From the NCBI RefSeq assembly GCF_032362555.1, contig NC_083510.1, positions 6,599,501-6,663,500 on the forward strand: DNA of 64,000 nucleotides, in the 5' to 3' direction. The translations under genes were made by a program, and so were the position numbers. The notes under the pieces are model-generated. The model did not search any database. It was not told the DNA's origin and saw nothing but the letters and a program-made list of their open reading frames with translations. The stretch is from Amyelois transitella. Its lineage: Eukaryota; Arthropoda; Insecta; Lepidoptera; Pyralidae. This document shows positions 1-10,330 of the stretch, piece by piece (the first letter of the stretch is position 1; each line of letters begins with the position of its first letter).

Positions 1-445
1 GGAATCACGTGTTCCATTTGTGATAGTGGGTGATGAAGCATTTGGTTTGCATTATAATCTGTTGAGACCCTATGGAGGAACTCATTTAGATAAAAATAAA
101 AGGATATTTAACTATCGATTAACAAGAGCCAGACGTTATGTGGAGTGCGCGTTTGGAATATTGGCAAATAAATGGCGAATATTTCATCGTCCATTGGACG
201 TAAGCACCAGTACAGCTATCTCGATAGTTAAAACTTGCGCCGTGCTTCATAACTATATCATGCATAATGAAAGTTCATATGCGAACATTGACAGCAACGA
301 TTCAACGATATCTTTGGAAAACGTACGTAATGAGCCAAATACACGAGGTGGACGCTGTGCTAACACAATACGAACAGAGTTCACAAATTATTTTGTTTCT
401 GAAGTGGGAGCTGTACCTTGGCAAGACGAAGCAATACAAGGATAA
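1..445 (+). pseudogene. PIF/Harbinger transposase, C-terminal part (HARBI1-like nuclease)
   Basis: The reading frame is open from the left edge and stops at 445, giving about 140 residues. They match the end of the DDE_Tnp_4 nuclease of PIF/Harbinger transposases. The second catalytic acidic residue is in 'VGDEAFGL' (bases 26-49) and the third, glutamate, is in 'RRYVECAFGIL'. The 'YRLTRARR' and 'CAVLHNYIM' blocks are also typical of the family. The first catalytic aspartate would lie outside the window. The visible part has no frameshift or premature stop, so the element may be fairly young, but I cannot tell whether the whole gene is intact. A MADF gene on the opposite strand belongs to the same element, as is usual for Harbinger transposons, which encode a nuclease plus a DNA-binding partner. 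Confidence 0.85.
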
Positions 446-468
446 ACGAAATAAATATAAAAACTTAC

Positions 469-652
469 CATAGCTTTGTCTTTCTTTTTCCTCGAGTTCT
501 TGAAAGTCTTCTCTCAAAACAATGCAAACTTCGCGCCATGCTGCAGTTCGCAAGTTGTTATCTTTATAATTTTCCAGCGTTTTATCCCATAATATAGGCC
601 TAATTTCAATTAGTGTAATAAGAAGTTCGGGATCAATATTTGTTTGCGACAT
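469..652 (-). CDS. MADF-domain protein of the Harbinger element, first exon
   Basis: On the minus strand an exon starts with ATG at 652-650 and ends at 469 before a consensus donor (GTAAG, 468 downward). The roughly 61 residues have the MADF (Myb/SANT-like in Adf-1) pattern: 'LLITLIEIRPILWDKT' followed by 'AWREVCIVLREDF'. MADF proteins bind DNA, and in Harbinger elements such a partner guides the nuclease to the transposon ends. Its transcript runs leftward across the 3' end of the transposase, so the two genes are convergent and overlapping. Later exons must lie inside or beyond the transposase gene and are not seen. A possible in-frame upstream start at 691 uses a non-ATG codon and is less likely. 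Confidence 0.7.
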
Positions 653-1058
653 TTTTCGACGAAACACAGCAATCTCGGCGCCGCCGCGCAAAAGAGCAAT
701 GCGCGAGCGCTACACATGTGCGGGTGACGCGGCGGGCGCGGGGCGGGGGCTGCCACCACTCCACTATCCCGCTAAAAACAGTGTCCAGCAAAAAACCGCA
801 TGCAGGAAGCCGTGTGAAGATTGCTATTGAAATATATGTGTGATTAAACGGGATCCCGCTTTTTACTGGACTACGGATCCAGTTTCTAGTGACAAAACCG
901 AATGGCACAATTCGACCGGATCGGTTTTTTGCAGGATCCCGCATGCGGGATGCTCGTGTGAACGCTAGCATATAAACACATTCGCCATCAAACGGGATCC
1001 TGTAGAAAACGGGATCCTGTAAAAAACTGGACTGCCGTGTGAAAGGGGTGTAATATAG
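653..1058. mobile_element. Terminal non-coding part of the Harbinger element
   Basis: This segment lies upstream of the MADF start. It has a GC-rich patch (about 680-760) and then repeated short motifs built on 'GGGATCC', 'CTGTA' and 'CGTGTGAA', in both orientations (for example 848-856, 931-950, 999-1020, 1035-1048). Such subterminal repeats are normal binding sites for the transposase or its partner. The outer end is probably near 1048-1058, close to a TAA that could be one copy of the 3-bp TWA target duplication. The other end is outside the window, so the boundary is a guess. Confidence 0.45.
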
Positions 1059-1657
1059 ACAGCCGGCAACGATAAATCTTTTTTATCGGATAATCAGATG
1101 ATTCAAACCTGAAAATGTCCTATCCAAACGAGAAACAAAAAAATGTACTAACAGGATAATTTTAACGTTATATTAATGGCGACGATGAAAAACCCATTAT
1201 TAATGAAATAGTCGTTCGCAGTGTTTATATTAAATACCTACAAGCGGCCTGGCCTTATTTGCCCGTGATATATACATAGTCTTTAACACCCGCAAATAAT
1301 GTAATTATACAACAAAATAGATTTAGTCCTTAGCAACAATCAATCAAAATTTAATCCTTAGACAAGGGTTACACGATTAATTTGTCGTCAGGTCAGTTTG
1401 CTCAGAATAATAAGAGAATTATCGTCTAACCAGTTGACTGAGGGACTTATGGTCGTTTTTGAATAACAGCTGACTGATGATGCCAGCCTGAACGTGTAAA
1501 ATAATTCTCAAATAATGATTTGTCCATCTCGCGCGCTCAGTATGCTGAGCGAACTGATGGACTGAACTGACGCCAAACACGTCATGTAACACTTGTCAAA
1601 TAGTCAAAAGTACTTTACTATTGTTTTCTATAAAATAATTTACTAAAGCATTCATAC
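1059..1657. other. Intron sequence, no gene recognised
   Basis: AT-rich DNA between the Harbinger element and the last visible ATPase exon. I looked on the minus strand for the next ATPase exon, which should start by completing a glycine codon and continue Asp-Asn, and did not find it. Confidence 0.5.
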
Positions 1658-4600
1658 CTGTAACCATAACTTGTCTCATATTAGCTTCATGTAGCTCCTT
1701 GATCACTTGAGTGGTTTCCGGTTTTAGGCTATTTTGCATGACTAGAAAGCCTAAAAATATCATGTCACACTCCAGTGTCTCCCTTTTGATTCTCTGGGCG
1801 TCAACCCATTTCATCTTGCGGTCCAACTTTTTGTGAGCCAAACCAATCACTCTGAAGCCATTTGAAGTGTATTCGTTGAGGACCGAGCTAAAATCTTCTG
1901 GCAAACTGTCTTGTTTGCACATGCCGGCCACCTACAAGAGTGATTTTAAAGGTATGTTTAAAACTGTCAATTTCGAGGCTGTCTAAAAGTTTCTGAATAA
2001 ATTCTTTCTGATCCTGTGATGATTGACAATAAATAATACTAATAAATAGATATTAGCTGTGTCGGGAATAATCATGGTTATTTTTTTGCAGTAATTATGA
2101 TAAGACATAAAAATAACGAATAAACTACGAGAGGACTTATTAATGGTAATGTATTGATCCCTACAGCATCTCAAAAATCTTGAAGATTAATACAATGAAT
2201 AAAATTATTAAATTAAATAAAAACGTATATTTAGGAGCACAGATATTAAATATGTAATTACCTTTTCAGGAGCGCCCTTCACAAAATAAACCATTTGTGG
2301 TTGGCCGAGCACTCTGGCAATAACTCCCATCGACTGCTGCGATGAAGAGAAGTGAAAGCGGCGTAGTAAACCAATCTGAAAAATATTACATGCATTAAAA
2401 TCCAAAGAGGGATAATAAGACATACCATAAGACCATAAGTCTTTGCCTACCCCTCCGGGAAAGAGGCGTGATTTTATGTATGTATGTATGTATTAAAATC
2501 CAATAAAATTATTCATATACAGCAGATTTGTCTTTTATAATTTTAGGGCTGTTGGTTCAATAAAAATTTATGTCGATTTTTATTTACTAGAAAATAAATC
2601 ATACATCTGAACATGACCATCGAATCTATTCGAGATTTTTTACTCTGTCTACTCGGTGAGGGATAGAGACGTGATTATATTCATGTCATATATGTGCACA
2701 TCGAATATAGGTATTTACCTCATAAGGAATTTCCATAGTAAAAGGGTCGTAATCGTCTAAATTCTGTAAATTTTCGTCACGGTTCGAGGCGGGTTTCACG
2801 ATCGCTGGGGTCAGGTTGTCGTAGCGGGTGTTTTCTGGACCAGGCTCCTCTAGCACCTACATGTAAAAGATGTGTCAAATTTCTTTCTATTCTTTATCTG
2901 CTACTATATTTTAATATAATAAAAAAATAAAACCAAAAATCATAGAAACTAGGTGACTAAGCTGCGTTAATGTTTTAGAAGGACTACAAATACCTAGCAA
3001 TAGCCAGAACAGAATATTTCAGGCCTATTTGAAGAACCAAGAACTATGATTTGACAAAACCGGAAGACTTTTTAAAACAAATAACAGAAAATAACGATCA
3101 TTGAAATAATAGGCTATTTGACAAAGTTCTAAAAACTATCTTAGGGTATTTATTTGTTTATAAGGAGCCCTACAAAAATACTTTTCTGCCTTTATTACAG
3201 CTATTTTATTAAAAAATCGAAAAAGAAAATGAAATATTCAAATATGCCGCCAAAACGCGACTTTTAGCAATATGGCGGCCATGGCATGCAGTGACGTAAA
3301 TTTCGTGTAAATATCATACAAAGCTTGTTGGTGTTTCGAAAAGTTTTGATTTTCTCTTGTTTTATTTAACTTGTGCCACGTCATATGTGTGAAAATTATT
3401 AAAATGAGTTCCTATAAATGTTGTGCAGTGCCTCAAAGCACTAATACAACAATAAAATCTCCTACGAAACTGTTTTTTTCTATGCCGATGGATTTGAATA
3501 TTCGCAAGAAGTGGTTTCAGATCATGATCTAAGATCAGTGGTTACCAAGATATACTAACATTGATTTGATGTTTTCACATTCCTCAGTTCGGCAGCATAG
3601 AAATCTGGATTGTCTTTGATGAAGACAATCCAGATTTCTTCTTCCTACCATTATTGCGTCCACTTTTTGTAGGTTTCGACTGTCAGCTTTCGCGGAATTG
3701 GTTTCCATTATTATAATGTTCCATTAGTAATCCTGAGCGTTCAAACACTTATAAAATCTTGAAAAATAATAGCGAACACTAAGGAACGGTACGATCCACA
3801 GTCTGTTTATGGATAATTGACGTCATAATAGAAATAGCCAATCACGTTCGTTTTTAGTCACGTGACAGCTGCATATAAAAACCAAATTTTCTGAGACGGA
3901 TTTTGTTTAAATAATGCAATATTTTTATCTCGCGTTATTACAAATCGCTCCAAAAAAATAATATTAAGACTGATGACATAAAAGAAATGTATATTTTTAA
4001 TACAGTCAAATAGCCTATAGTAGAAAGCGTATAGAGTGCTGCAAACGGCAAATATATTACGATCGGTAACGATTCCTTAAGCTACTACTAAAACCTATTC
4101 TAACCTTACTCGTAGTTTGCTTCGCTTTGCGTAGCTAGAGTACCTACACATCCACAAAAGTATGATACAGCCAAAAATAAATGACCTACTAACATTCACT
4201 TTGTCGATACATCAACGAAACAAAAGTTCTTTACTTACCCATTTAGTGAATTCAAACATCTTCAAGTCCAAAGGGTCGCCCTTCAGTTGTCCCTGAATAC
4301 TCGTCAATGAATGGCAGGACGCCAATGCTTGTATGAGGGGGCTCTTAGCGGGTAAGTCATTTACATCCACGACACACTTGCCGAACTTCTCGGTAGACTG
4401 TGCCGGGATGACCGAGTAAAAATCCAGTCCGTCTTCTGTGAGAGTACCGGTCTATGAAAAAAAGGATAAAGAGGTGATTGTATGTATGGAATGTTTAAAG
4501 TACATGATAATAGACATAACGTGCATATGCCAAGATGGAAAGTACCTAAACGCCACTGACGTACACAAATATCATCCCAATACCAACTAATATTATAAAT

Positions 4601-7600
4601 GCGAAAGTAAGTTTATTTGTAGGTTACGTCTTCACGCGTTATCTATGAACCAATCTTCTTGAAATTTCGCGTATATAATAAGAGTTTGGAGAAAGACAAA
4701 GGGTACTTTTCAGGCCGGTAAAAACTAAAGTTCCCGTTGTATTTGCGAAAAATCTGTATTCTTTTGTAGGGGGCGCTAAATTCGCACGGGCGAAGCTGCG
4801 GGTAAAAGCTAGTTGTAAATAAATGGTGTGTCTAAAGTGTCAGTATACCTTGTCAAAACACATGACTTGCAGTTTGCCACAAATAATGATGCGTGGTGGG
4901 GAGACACAGAAGATCTTGTTCTTGCGTAGGCGCCGCTGACTGTACACTATACCAGCCGTCATGGCGGCCGGTAAAGCGGGCGGTACTACTATGGTTATTA
5001 TGTCTAATGTGCGGAGTGCTATGGTGCCCGCTTTGCTCTGAAAAAGGTGATACTATGTCATTTTCAATAAAAAAAATTTAGGATCGCAAATATTGGTCTA
5101 AACGAAATGTAAACATATTTATTAGAAAATATTTAAATGATAACTCTTATGAGTTTCTAGTCAATTATAGGCATAGTTAATAGAATTTTAGTTTCAGTCT
5201 TATTAATTAAAAACTTGGGTTCAGGAATTCACAGGTACATTTACGTGTACAAAGTCATGAGTGTGAACAACGGGGCTAGCATGGCACGCGTGACGCCGTT
5301 GTTATCCGCTGGATAAACTATCGCTGTCCCGTTTCACGAAATTATAAAAAGCGAAACAGCGATAGTTTAACGCGCGATAAAAACTGCGTCAGGCACGTCT
5401 CGCGTGCCGTGCTTGCCCTACAGTAGTCAAGGGTTGATGATAAATCACTTTTTTCAATACGAAAATTAAGGACAGCTTTACATTTCAAACTACAACGATA
5501 TTGGCATGTTTCGTCACTTACCCCTCTCAAGACATACAGCCAGATAGAATAAGCCATACCGATTGCAGCGATACAGAACATGAAAATAACAAATTTGATG
5601 GCATCTCTGTAAAATTGGAAGTTAAAAGGCTTCGGGAATAATATACTCTTGATCAATTCTCCTTTGGCCGTGTAAAATCCAGTCCGAACGACTTTTGCGA
5701 GAACCTAAAACGAATACATATTAGATCAATAAATCAAAATTAGAGAAGGATATGTACGAATGTATACTATTTTAAACACTTATCCTGGACAAATGTTTAA
5801 ATTAATCCCGATATTATACGACCCTGCCAGTGTCATTTACCAGTGCTGCCTCATGGCCGACACAAATTATATTAATAGAGATTTAATTAAAATAAAATTG
5901 TGTGAATTAATTTTTACCTGATTGTTGCCATAAAATCTGGTTTGGATAACATGTGTGCCAGCAAAAAGCGTATGTCGTTTGTGTCCTTCCGTCGAGTATA
6001 TCTCAGTCGATGGACAAGGCGGGCCTTTCATTACTGGAACACTCTCACCTGTAGAGAAGTTAAATATTTCTATATAAGAATATTTATAAGGGTTAAATGA
6101 ACATAAGAAATTGAATATAAATACATATTGAAGCCAGAAAAAAGTAACAAATTCGATGTTCTTCAGATGGATGACCATCATGGTCATGGATGGCCGTTTT
6201 TCATATCTGGTAACCCATCATTTGTTATTCACAGATAACATTTTGTCTGTATTCTGGGTGAGATGTGTTAGTCATTTTCTACTTATTAACAGAAAAAAAA
6301 GTAAACATATATTATGCTAAACATCAACTGAGCCTTCCAATATTATTTTTATAAGACAATAATTTTCCAAACGAAAATCTTCAAGCGGTTCGTCTTTGAA
6401 CACCCACAGCTGGGATGCGACGATGGGAGGATAGATATCCACCGACCTGTCAGCATGCTCTCGTTGACGATGCAGGTGCCGGTGAGCAGCACGGCGTCGC
6501 ACGGCATGACGCAGCCGTCGGCGGGCAGCGCCAGCACGTCGCCGGGCACGAGCCGGCGCGCGCTCACCACGCACTCCTCGCGGCCGCTGCGCGTCGGCCG
6601 CAGCACGCTCACCGTGAACGTGCTCATGCTGCCCGCCATTCGGTGGAGGTTTATGCTCATCTGTGGTAAACATATATCGCTTGGTTTCAGGTCCTTTTGG
6701 AAATTAACTGGACAATCATTCTTGGTAGGACTATTTTGTGTTGAAAAGTTGTAAAAAAAAACATCCCAAAATATCATCAAATATATTTTAAGTTGGAGAC
6801 AAAAAGGAAACTCACTTCTGTAGTCAAAAATAAAAAAAAATACATTTTTATCTATTGATACCTACTAAATTTTAAGAAAACAATGAACAATACATTTACC
6901 TGCTTAGTCTGATACAACGCCATCATACATGATACTGTCGAGAGAATAAAGACGCACGTAGCATACTGGTAATACTCATCCAATGACCACAGTATAATAG
7001 AAAATATTTGAAACAGGTAGAATGGGTTGAAGACTTCATTTACAAACAGGGTCCAATAACTTTTCACTTCAACCTCTACAGAATTGTCGCCATACAGTTT
7101 GATTCTAAAAAGTTAATGAGATGATGTGTATTAAATAAAATCATTCATAAATAATAAATTTATACGGGAAAGATTGAGTTAGCCTTAAAATAAGTTAGAG
7201 TATTGTGTTATGAAAACTCAACAATTGTTGTAAATATTCACTCAATGAAATTAGCTTGCAAATATAATTTGCAACTTACAAACTAATAATATGTTAGTAG
7301 GTACTTACAATTCATTCTGCTGTCTCTTGTTGATGCCTGACAAATTTTCCATCAACAGAGCAACGGTAATTTTTTCATTGAGAATCAGCACATTAATGAA
7401 GACACCTTGATCATGAAGCCAGATGAAGCGGCTGTGTTGGTAGATGAAATACCGCAGTTTGTTGTCTCTTTGGTTTGACAGGTTGAGATCAACTTCTTCT
7501 ACCTTTACTATTGAAGAGCCACTAGAACAAATCACTGAAACAAAAACAAATTGAATTTTAACTAGTCATTGGCTGCAAACTTAGACCTTGCGAATACTTT

Positions 7601-9567
7601 AAATTTTTACAAAGTTGTAAATAATACAAATAAGAAATATAAAATAGCTGAATGTGGCCATTCAGTCTATTCGAGACTGTTGGCTCTGTCTACCCCACAA
7701 GGGATATAGACGTGACCATATGTATGTTGTAAATAATATATCCAAAACTACTTAACTGATTATGATGCCCTATAAACTTAAAAATTAAATTGTCAATACC
7801 TTCACACATTTTTACATAGATATAAAATTCCGCCCCAGTTGAATGGCATTTTGGTACACTATAAAATTATAATACTGCTTCAAAAAGGAAAAAAAAATTA
7901 AAGTTTCTAATAATTATATATATTAGCGTACTGAACTTAAAATACATTTTAACCTAACTAATAAATTAGGTACATATACATATGAATCTGAGGGGTAGGC
8001 AGAGACTGTATCTCCTCCACTTGACAGAATCCCTGCATACTGATTTCACTTTATCCACATTTATAAACCTCTTCATGCAAGCATGTAGGTTCCAGGTACT
8101 AGGTTAATCACATTATTTCAGTTTTGCTTACCGCATATTTCATCAGCCATTCTCAAACTGCATTTTGTGTATCTTAATCGGTTGTACGAAGGACAAGAGG
8201 CTAAAATAAAGTAAGGTATTCCACATAGTAATATGCAAACAGAATGAAATAGAATGGCACGTATTTTGGAATACTTTAGCCCATAAATCTTTATCATCTG
8301 CTCATCACCATTGTTCTCCAAGGCCTGCCATTGTGCTTCACCAATAACTTCATATTCATCTGTCAATAAAGCCTCAATTATATTATCATGATATAAATAA
8401 AGTCATTATTACATTTAAATTTATATCAATAAAAAATAACTCTACTTTTAAAATTGTATCATGCAAAGCATAATAATCTGCAATATGAGTTTAAAATGTA
8501 AATTAATTTTTGTGATGTCAAACTATTTGTCATTTCAAAGGACATATTCAGTTTTGCGCATTTATTTATTTCAGGTCAATGTCTTGAACTAAATGCCAAG
8601 AATTCAGTGGACAAAAGATCAATTGGCCTAACAGACAGTAGTTATAACAAGTTCACAACATGCACCTAATTAAGGGCCACATACTTGTTACAATACTAAC
8701 CAATTCAATTGCACAACATTCATTTGTTAATTCTACAACTAAATTGTTGCAACTGTAAGGACTGAGTACCAACTGTATGACTTTTAATTACTTGGTTTTT
8801 TCAAAAATATTTCAAACTCAACTTTTTTGTGCCATGTGTTTTCCAGCACAGTTGTAAAAAAGAATAGGACCATCCCTTTTACATGGATGTGGTAAAAGGC
8901 AACTAAGGGATAAACTTAGGATTCCTCTTCTAGGAGATGGGCTAGCAACCTGTGACTAATTGAATCTCAATTCTATCATGAAGCCTAACAGCTGAATGTG
9001 GCATATTAGTCTTGTATGCCTGCTGGCTCTGTCTTTTTGCAAGGGAGATATGTGATTGTGGGAATGAATGAATTATATTGAATAAATTCAAAAACAACTG
9101 GACTGATTTTGATGATATTTGGCACACGGACATAAAATCTTCAGAAGTGTAGGCTTTCACTACGTTTGAAAACTAGTAAATAATAAATATAGAATAAGAA
9201 GTTAATCCTAAAAAGAGGTAAAATACTAGTACTACTACTAAGTCTGGAAAAATACAATTCAAGTTGAAAATTTATTTTTAAAATAATTAGTAAAACAATG
9301 AAGTCATGACTATTGTCTATGAGTAAGGAAACATTTTTTGGGAATTGATGAGATACCTAGTTGATGAGTCAGTCAGCAAAAGACCATGCTGAATTTGCAT
9401 GGTTATTATACTAGTAACTACTAACTTTTACCATTTTTGTTTTCTTTTGTAGATTAATATACATATTATGCTTTATAGGATATGATACAGCTTATAAAAA
9501 AGAAATACGTCATGAAATAAGGTGTATTCTTACCATTGGCAACGATTGCATTGTTCATGTTTAGCAT
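1658..9567 (-). CDS. P5B-type transport ATPase (ATP13A2/ATP13A3-like), first 12 coding exons; 3' end outside window
   Basis: Coding exons, 5' to 3' on the minus strand: 9567-9534, 8359-8132, 7534-7309, 7104-6900, 6660-6447, 6048-5918, 5704-5522, 5037-4849, 4451-4239, 2856-2719, 2375-2262, 1931-1658. All junctions are AG/GT and phases match, giving about 716 residues. Landmarks are the actuator TGES at about 302-305 (split by an intron), the P5B-type 'PPALPAA' in M4 (about 426-432), the phosphorylated aspartate in '[12 protein letters not shown]' (D469), the 'KGAPE' nucleotide-binding lysine (about 620) and 'VMVTG' at the end, where Asp-Asn should follow. Hydrophobic segments near residues 40-60 and 235-280 fit the N-terminal spike and M1/M2. 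PPALP rather than PPELP points to P5B, the late-endosomal/lysosomal polyamine exporters. The ATG at 9567 is preceded by an in-frame stop; a second ATG lies at 9558. Full-length relatives have about 1,200 residues, so some 40% is missing past the left edge. Confidence 0.92.
2425..2500 (+). repeat. 3' fragment of the SINE-like family
   Basis: The 'TCTTTGCCTACCCCTCCGGG' stretch followed by GTATGTATGTATG matches the 3' end of the SINE-like repeat seen complete at 26602-26858. A second weak fragment lies at about 2610-2695. Both are intronic in the ATPase gene. Confidence 0.55.
3110..4017. mobile_element. TIR-bounded element (about 0.9 kb) in an ATPase intron
   Basis: Thirteen-base perfect inverted repeats, TAGGCTATTTGAC at 3110-3122 and its complement at 4005-4017, bound the segment. 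If the outer TA pairs are the target duplication, the element starts GGCTATTTGAC. Inside are a THAP-like reading frame (3404-3532) and an 18-bp hairpin (3599-3639). It lies in the intron between exons at 4239 and 2856. The superfamily is unclear; the THAP remnant suggests a P-like or other THAP-bearing DNA transposon. Confidence 0.5.
3404..3532 (+). pseudogene. THAP-domain N-terminal remnant
   Basis: ATG at 3404 opens 42 codons before a TAA. The start reads '[12 protein letters not shown]', then 'KLFFSMP' and 'IRKKWFQ'. This resembles the first half of a THAP zinc finger: an N-terminal Cys-x(n)-Cys, a short hydrophobic stretch before proline, and a basic RKKW segment. The later Cys-His ligands and the AVPF box are lost after the stop. 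It is probably the degraded 5' end of a transposase inside the TIR element. Confidence 0.45.
4579..4812 (+). mobile_element. Short non-autonomous Helitron copy
   Basis: It begins near 'CTAATATTATAAATGCGAAAG' type sequence, a common lepidopteran Helitron 5' region, and ends 'GGGCGAAGCTGCGGG...AAAGCTAG' at 4812 followed by T. The GC-rich hairpin just before CTAG is the Helitron 3' signature. The 5' TC is not clean, so the left end is approximate. Intronic in the ATPase gene. Confidence 0.6.
7648..7728 (+). repeat. SINE-like family, 3' fragment
   Basis: Contains 'AGCTGAATGTGGCCATTCAG', the 'TGTTGGCTCTGTCTACCCC' block and a short CATATGTATG tail, as in the full copies at 26602 and 60291. Intronic in the ATPase gene. 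Confidence 0.65.
8829..9062 (+). repeat. SINE-like family, diverged near full-length copy
   Basis: It follows the same order as the intact copies: a 'TTTTCCAGCAC' start, 'AATAGGACCA', 'ATGGATGT...AAAAGGCAACTAAGGGATA', 'GATGGGCTAGCAACCTGT' and then 'GGCTCTGTC'. It lacks a TATG tail and a recognisable target duplication, so it is old. It lies in the first intron of the ATPase gene. Confidence 0.65.
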
Positions 9568-10330
9568 TACCGCGACAACTGATCAATTATTTTGACACAA
9601 AGCTTTAAGGCATATTACTTATATATTATTGATTAGTAAATAAGTAACTGATGCTACCTCATTGCAATTAAAGAGTAAGATTTCAATGAAATCCAAGTTC
9701 CTCGCATCACACGAGTGAACATGAAGGAAATCACAGACAAAGTATGGAACCCTGCCGTGCCGCAAAATGTCAAATCTATTTGAATGTCAAAATCAAAGAA
9801 ACTGTACTAAATAAAAATTGCAATGAAGGCAAGAGAATAAAACGATATGCGGAATAAAATTAAACTACAAAAAGAAAAATAGGAAATTAAAATTTTAATG
9901 AACCTTGAATGAAGTTACCACAAATTTCAAGGTCTTGAACATAGATTTGATAAGATAGCTTTTGAACATTTTATTGCTGTTTAAGATTGAAATTGGTATT
10001 GAGCAGTGAAATGGGACCTTTATAATCATAGAGAAATCATTTTGTTATCCTATTCGCTACTAGATGGCACCACAAATCGGAAAAGCGGAACAACTTTTCC
10101 GGATGTTATTGATTGAGCGCGAAGTGGGAAAGAGAGAGGTTGTAAATTTTGGCAAAACAGAACATGTGTGTAGTGGCAAACAGTTAACAGTATTTATGTC
10201 CAAAATTAAGTGTTAAAATAAGTAAAATATTTGTAAATGAATAAACAATGTGGAATAATAAAATGGTTATATACTTATTCATAAAAATTTGAAATTTATC
10301 ATTGTAAGGGCTTGAAAAATTGCGAAAAAC
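9568..10330. promoter_or_regulatory. Shared 5' region between ATPase (minus) and Popeye gene 1 (plus)
   Basis: The two genes point away from each other and their start codons are 763 bp apart. A slightly more GC-rich stretch at about 10060-10130 contains a small inverted motif (CGGAAAAGCGGAACAACTTTTCCG, 10079-10102). No TATA box is convincing. The arrangement suggests a bidirectional promoter, but this is inference from position only. Confidence 0.4.

Noticed and set aside
6317..6780. Four other open frames over the GC-rich ATPase exon
   Set aside because: Only the minus-strand frame with the P-type '[10 protein letters not shown]' pattern joins its neighbours in phase.
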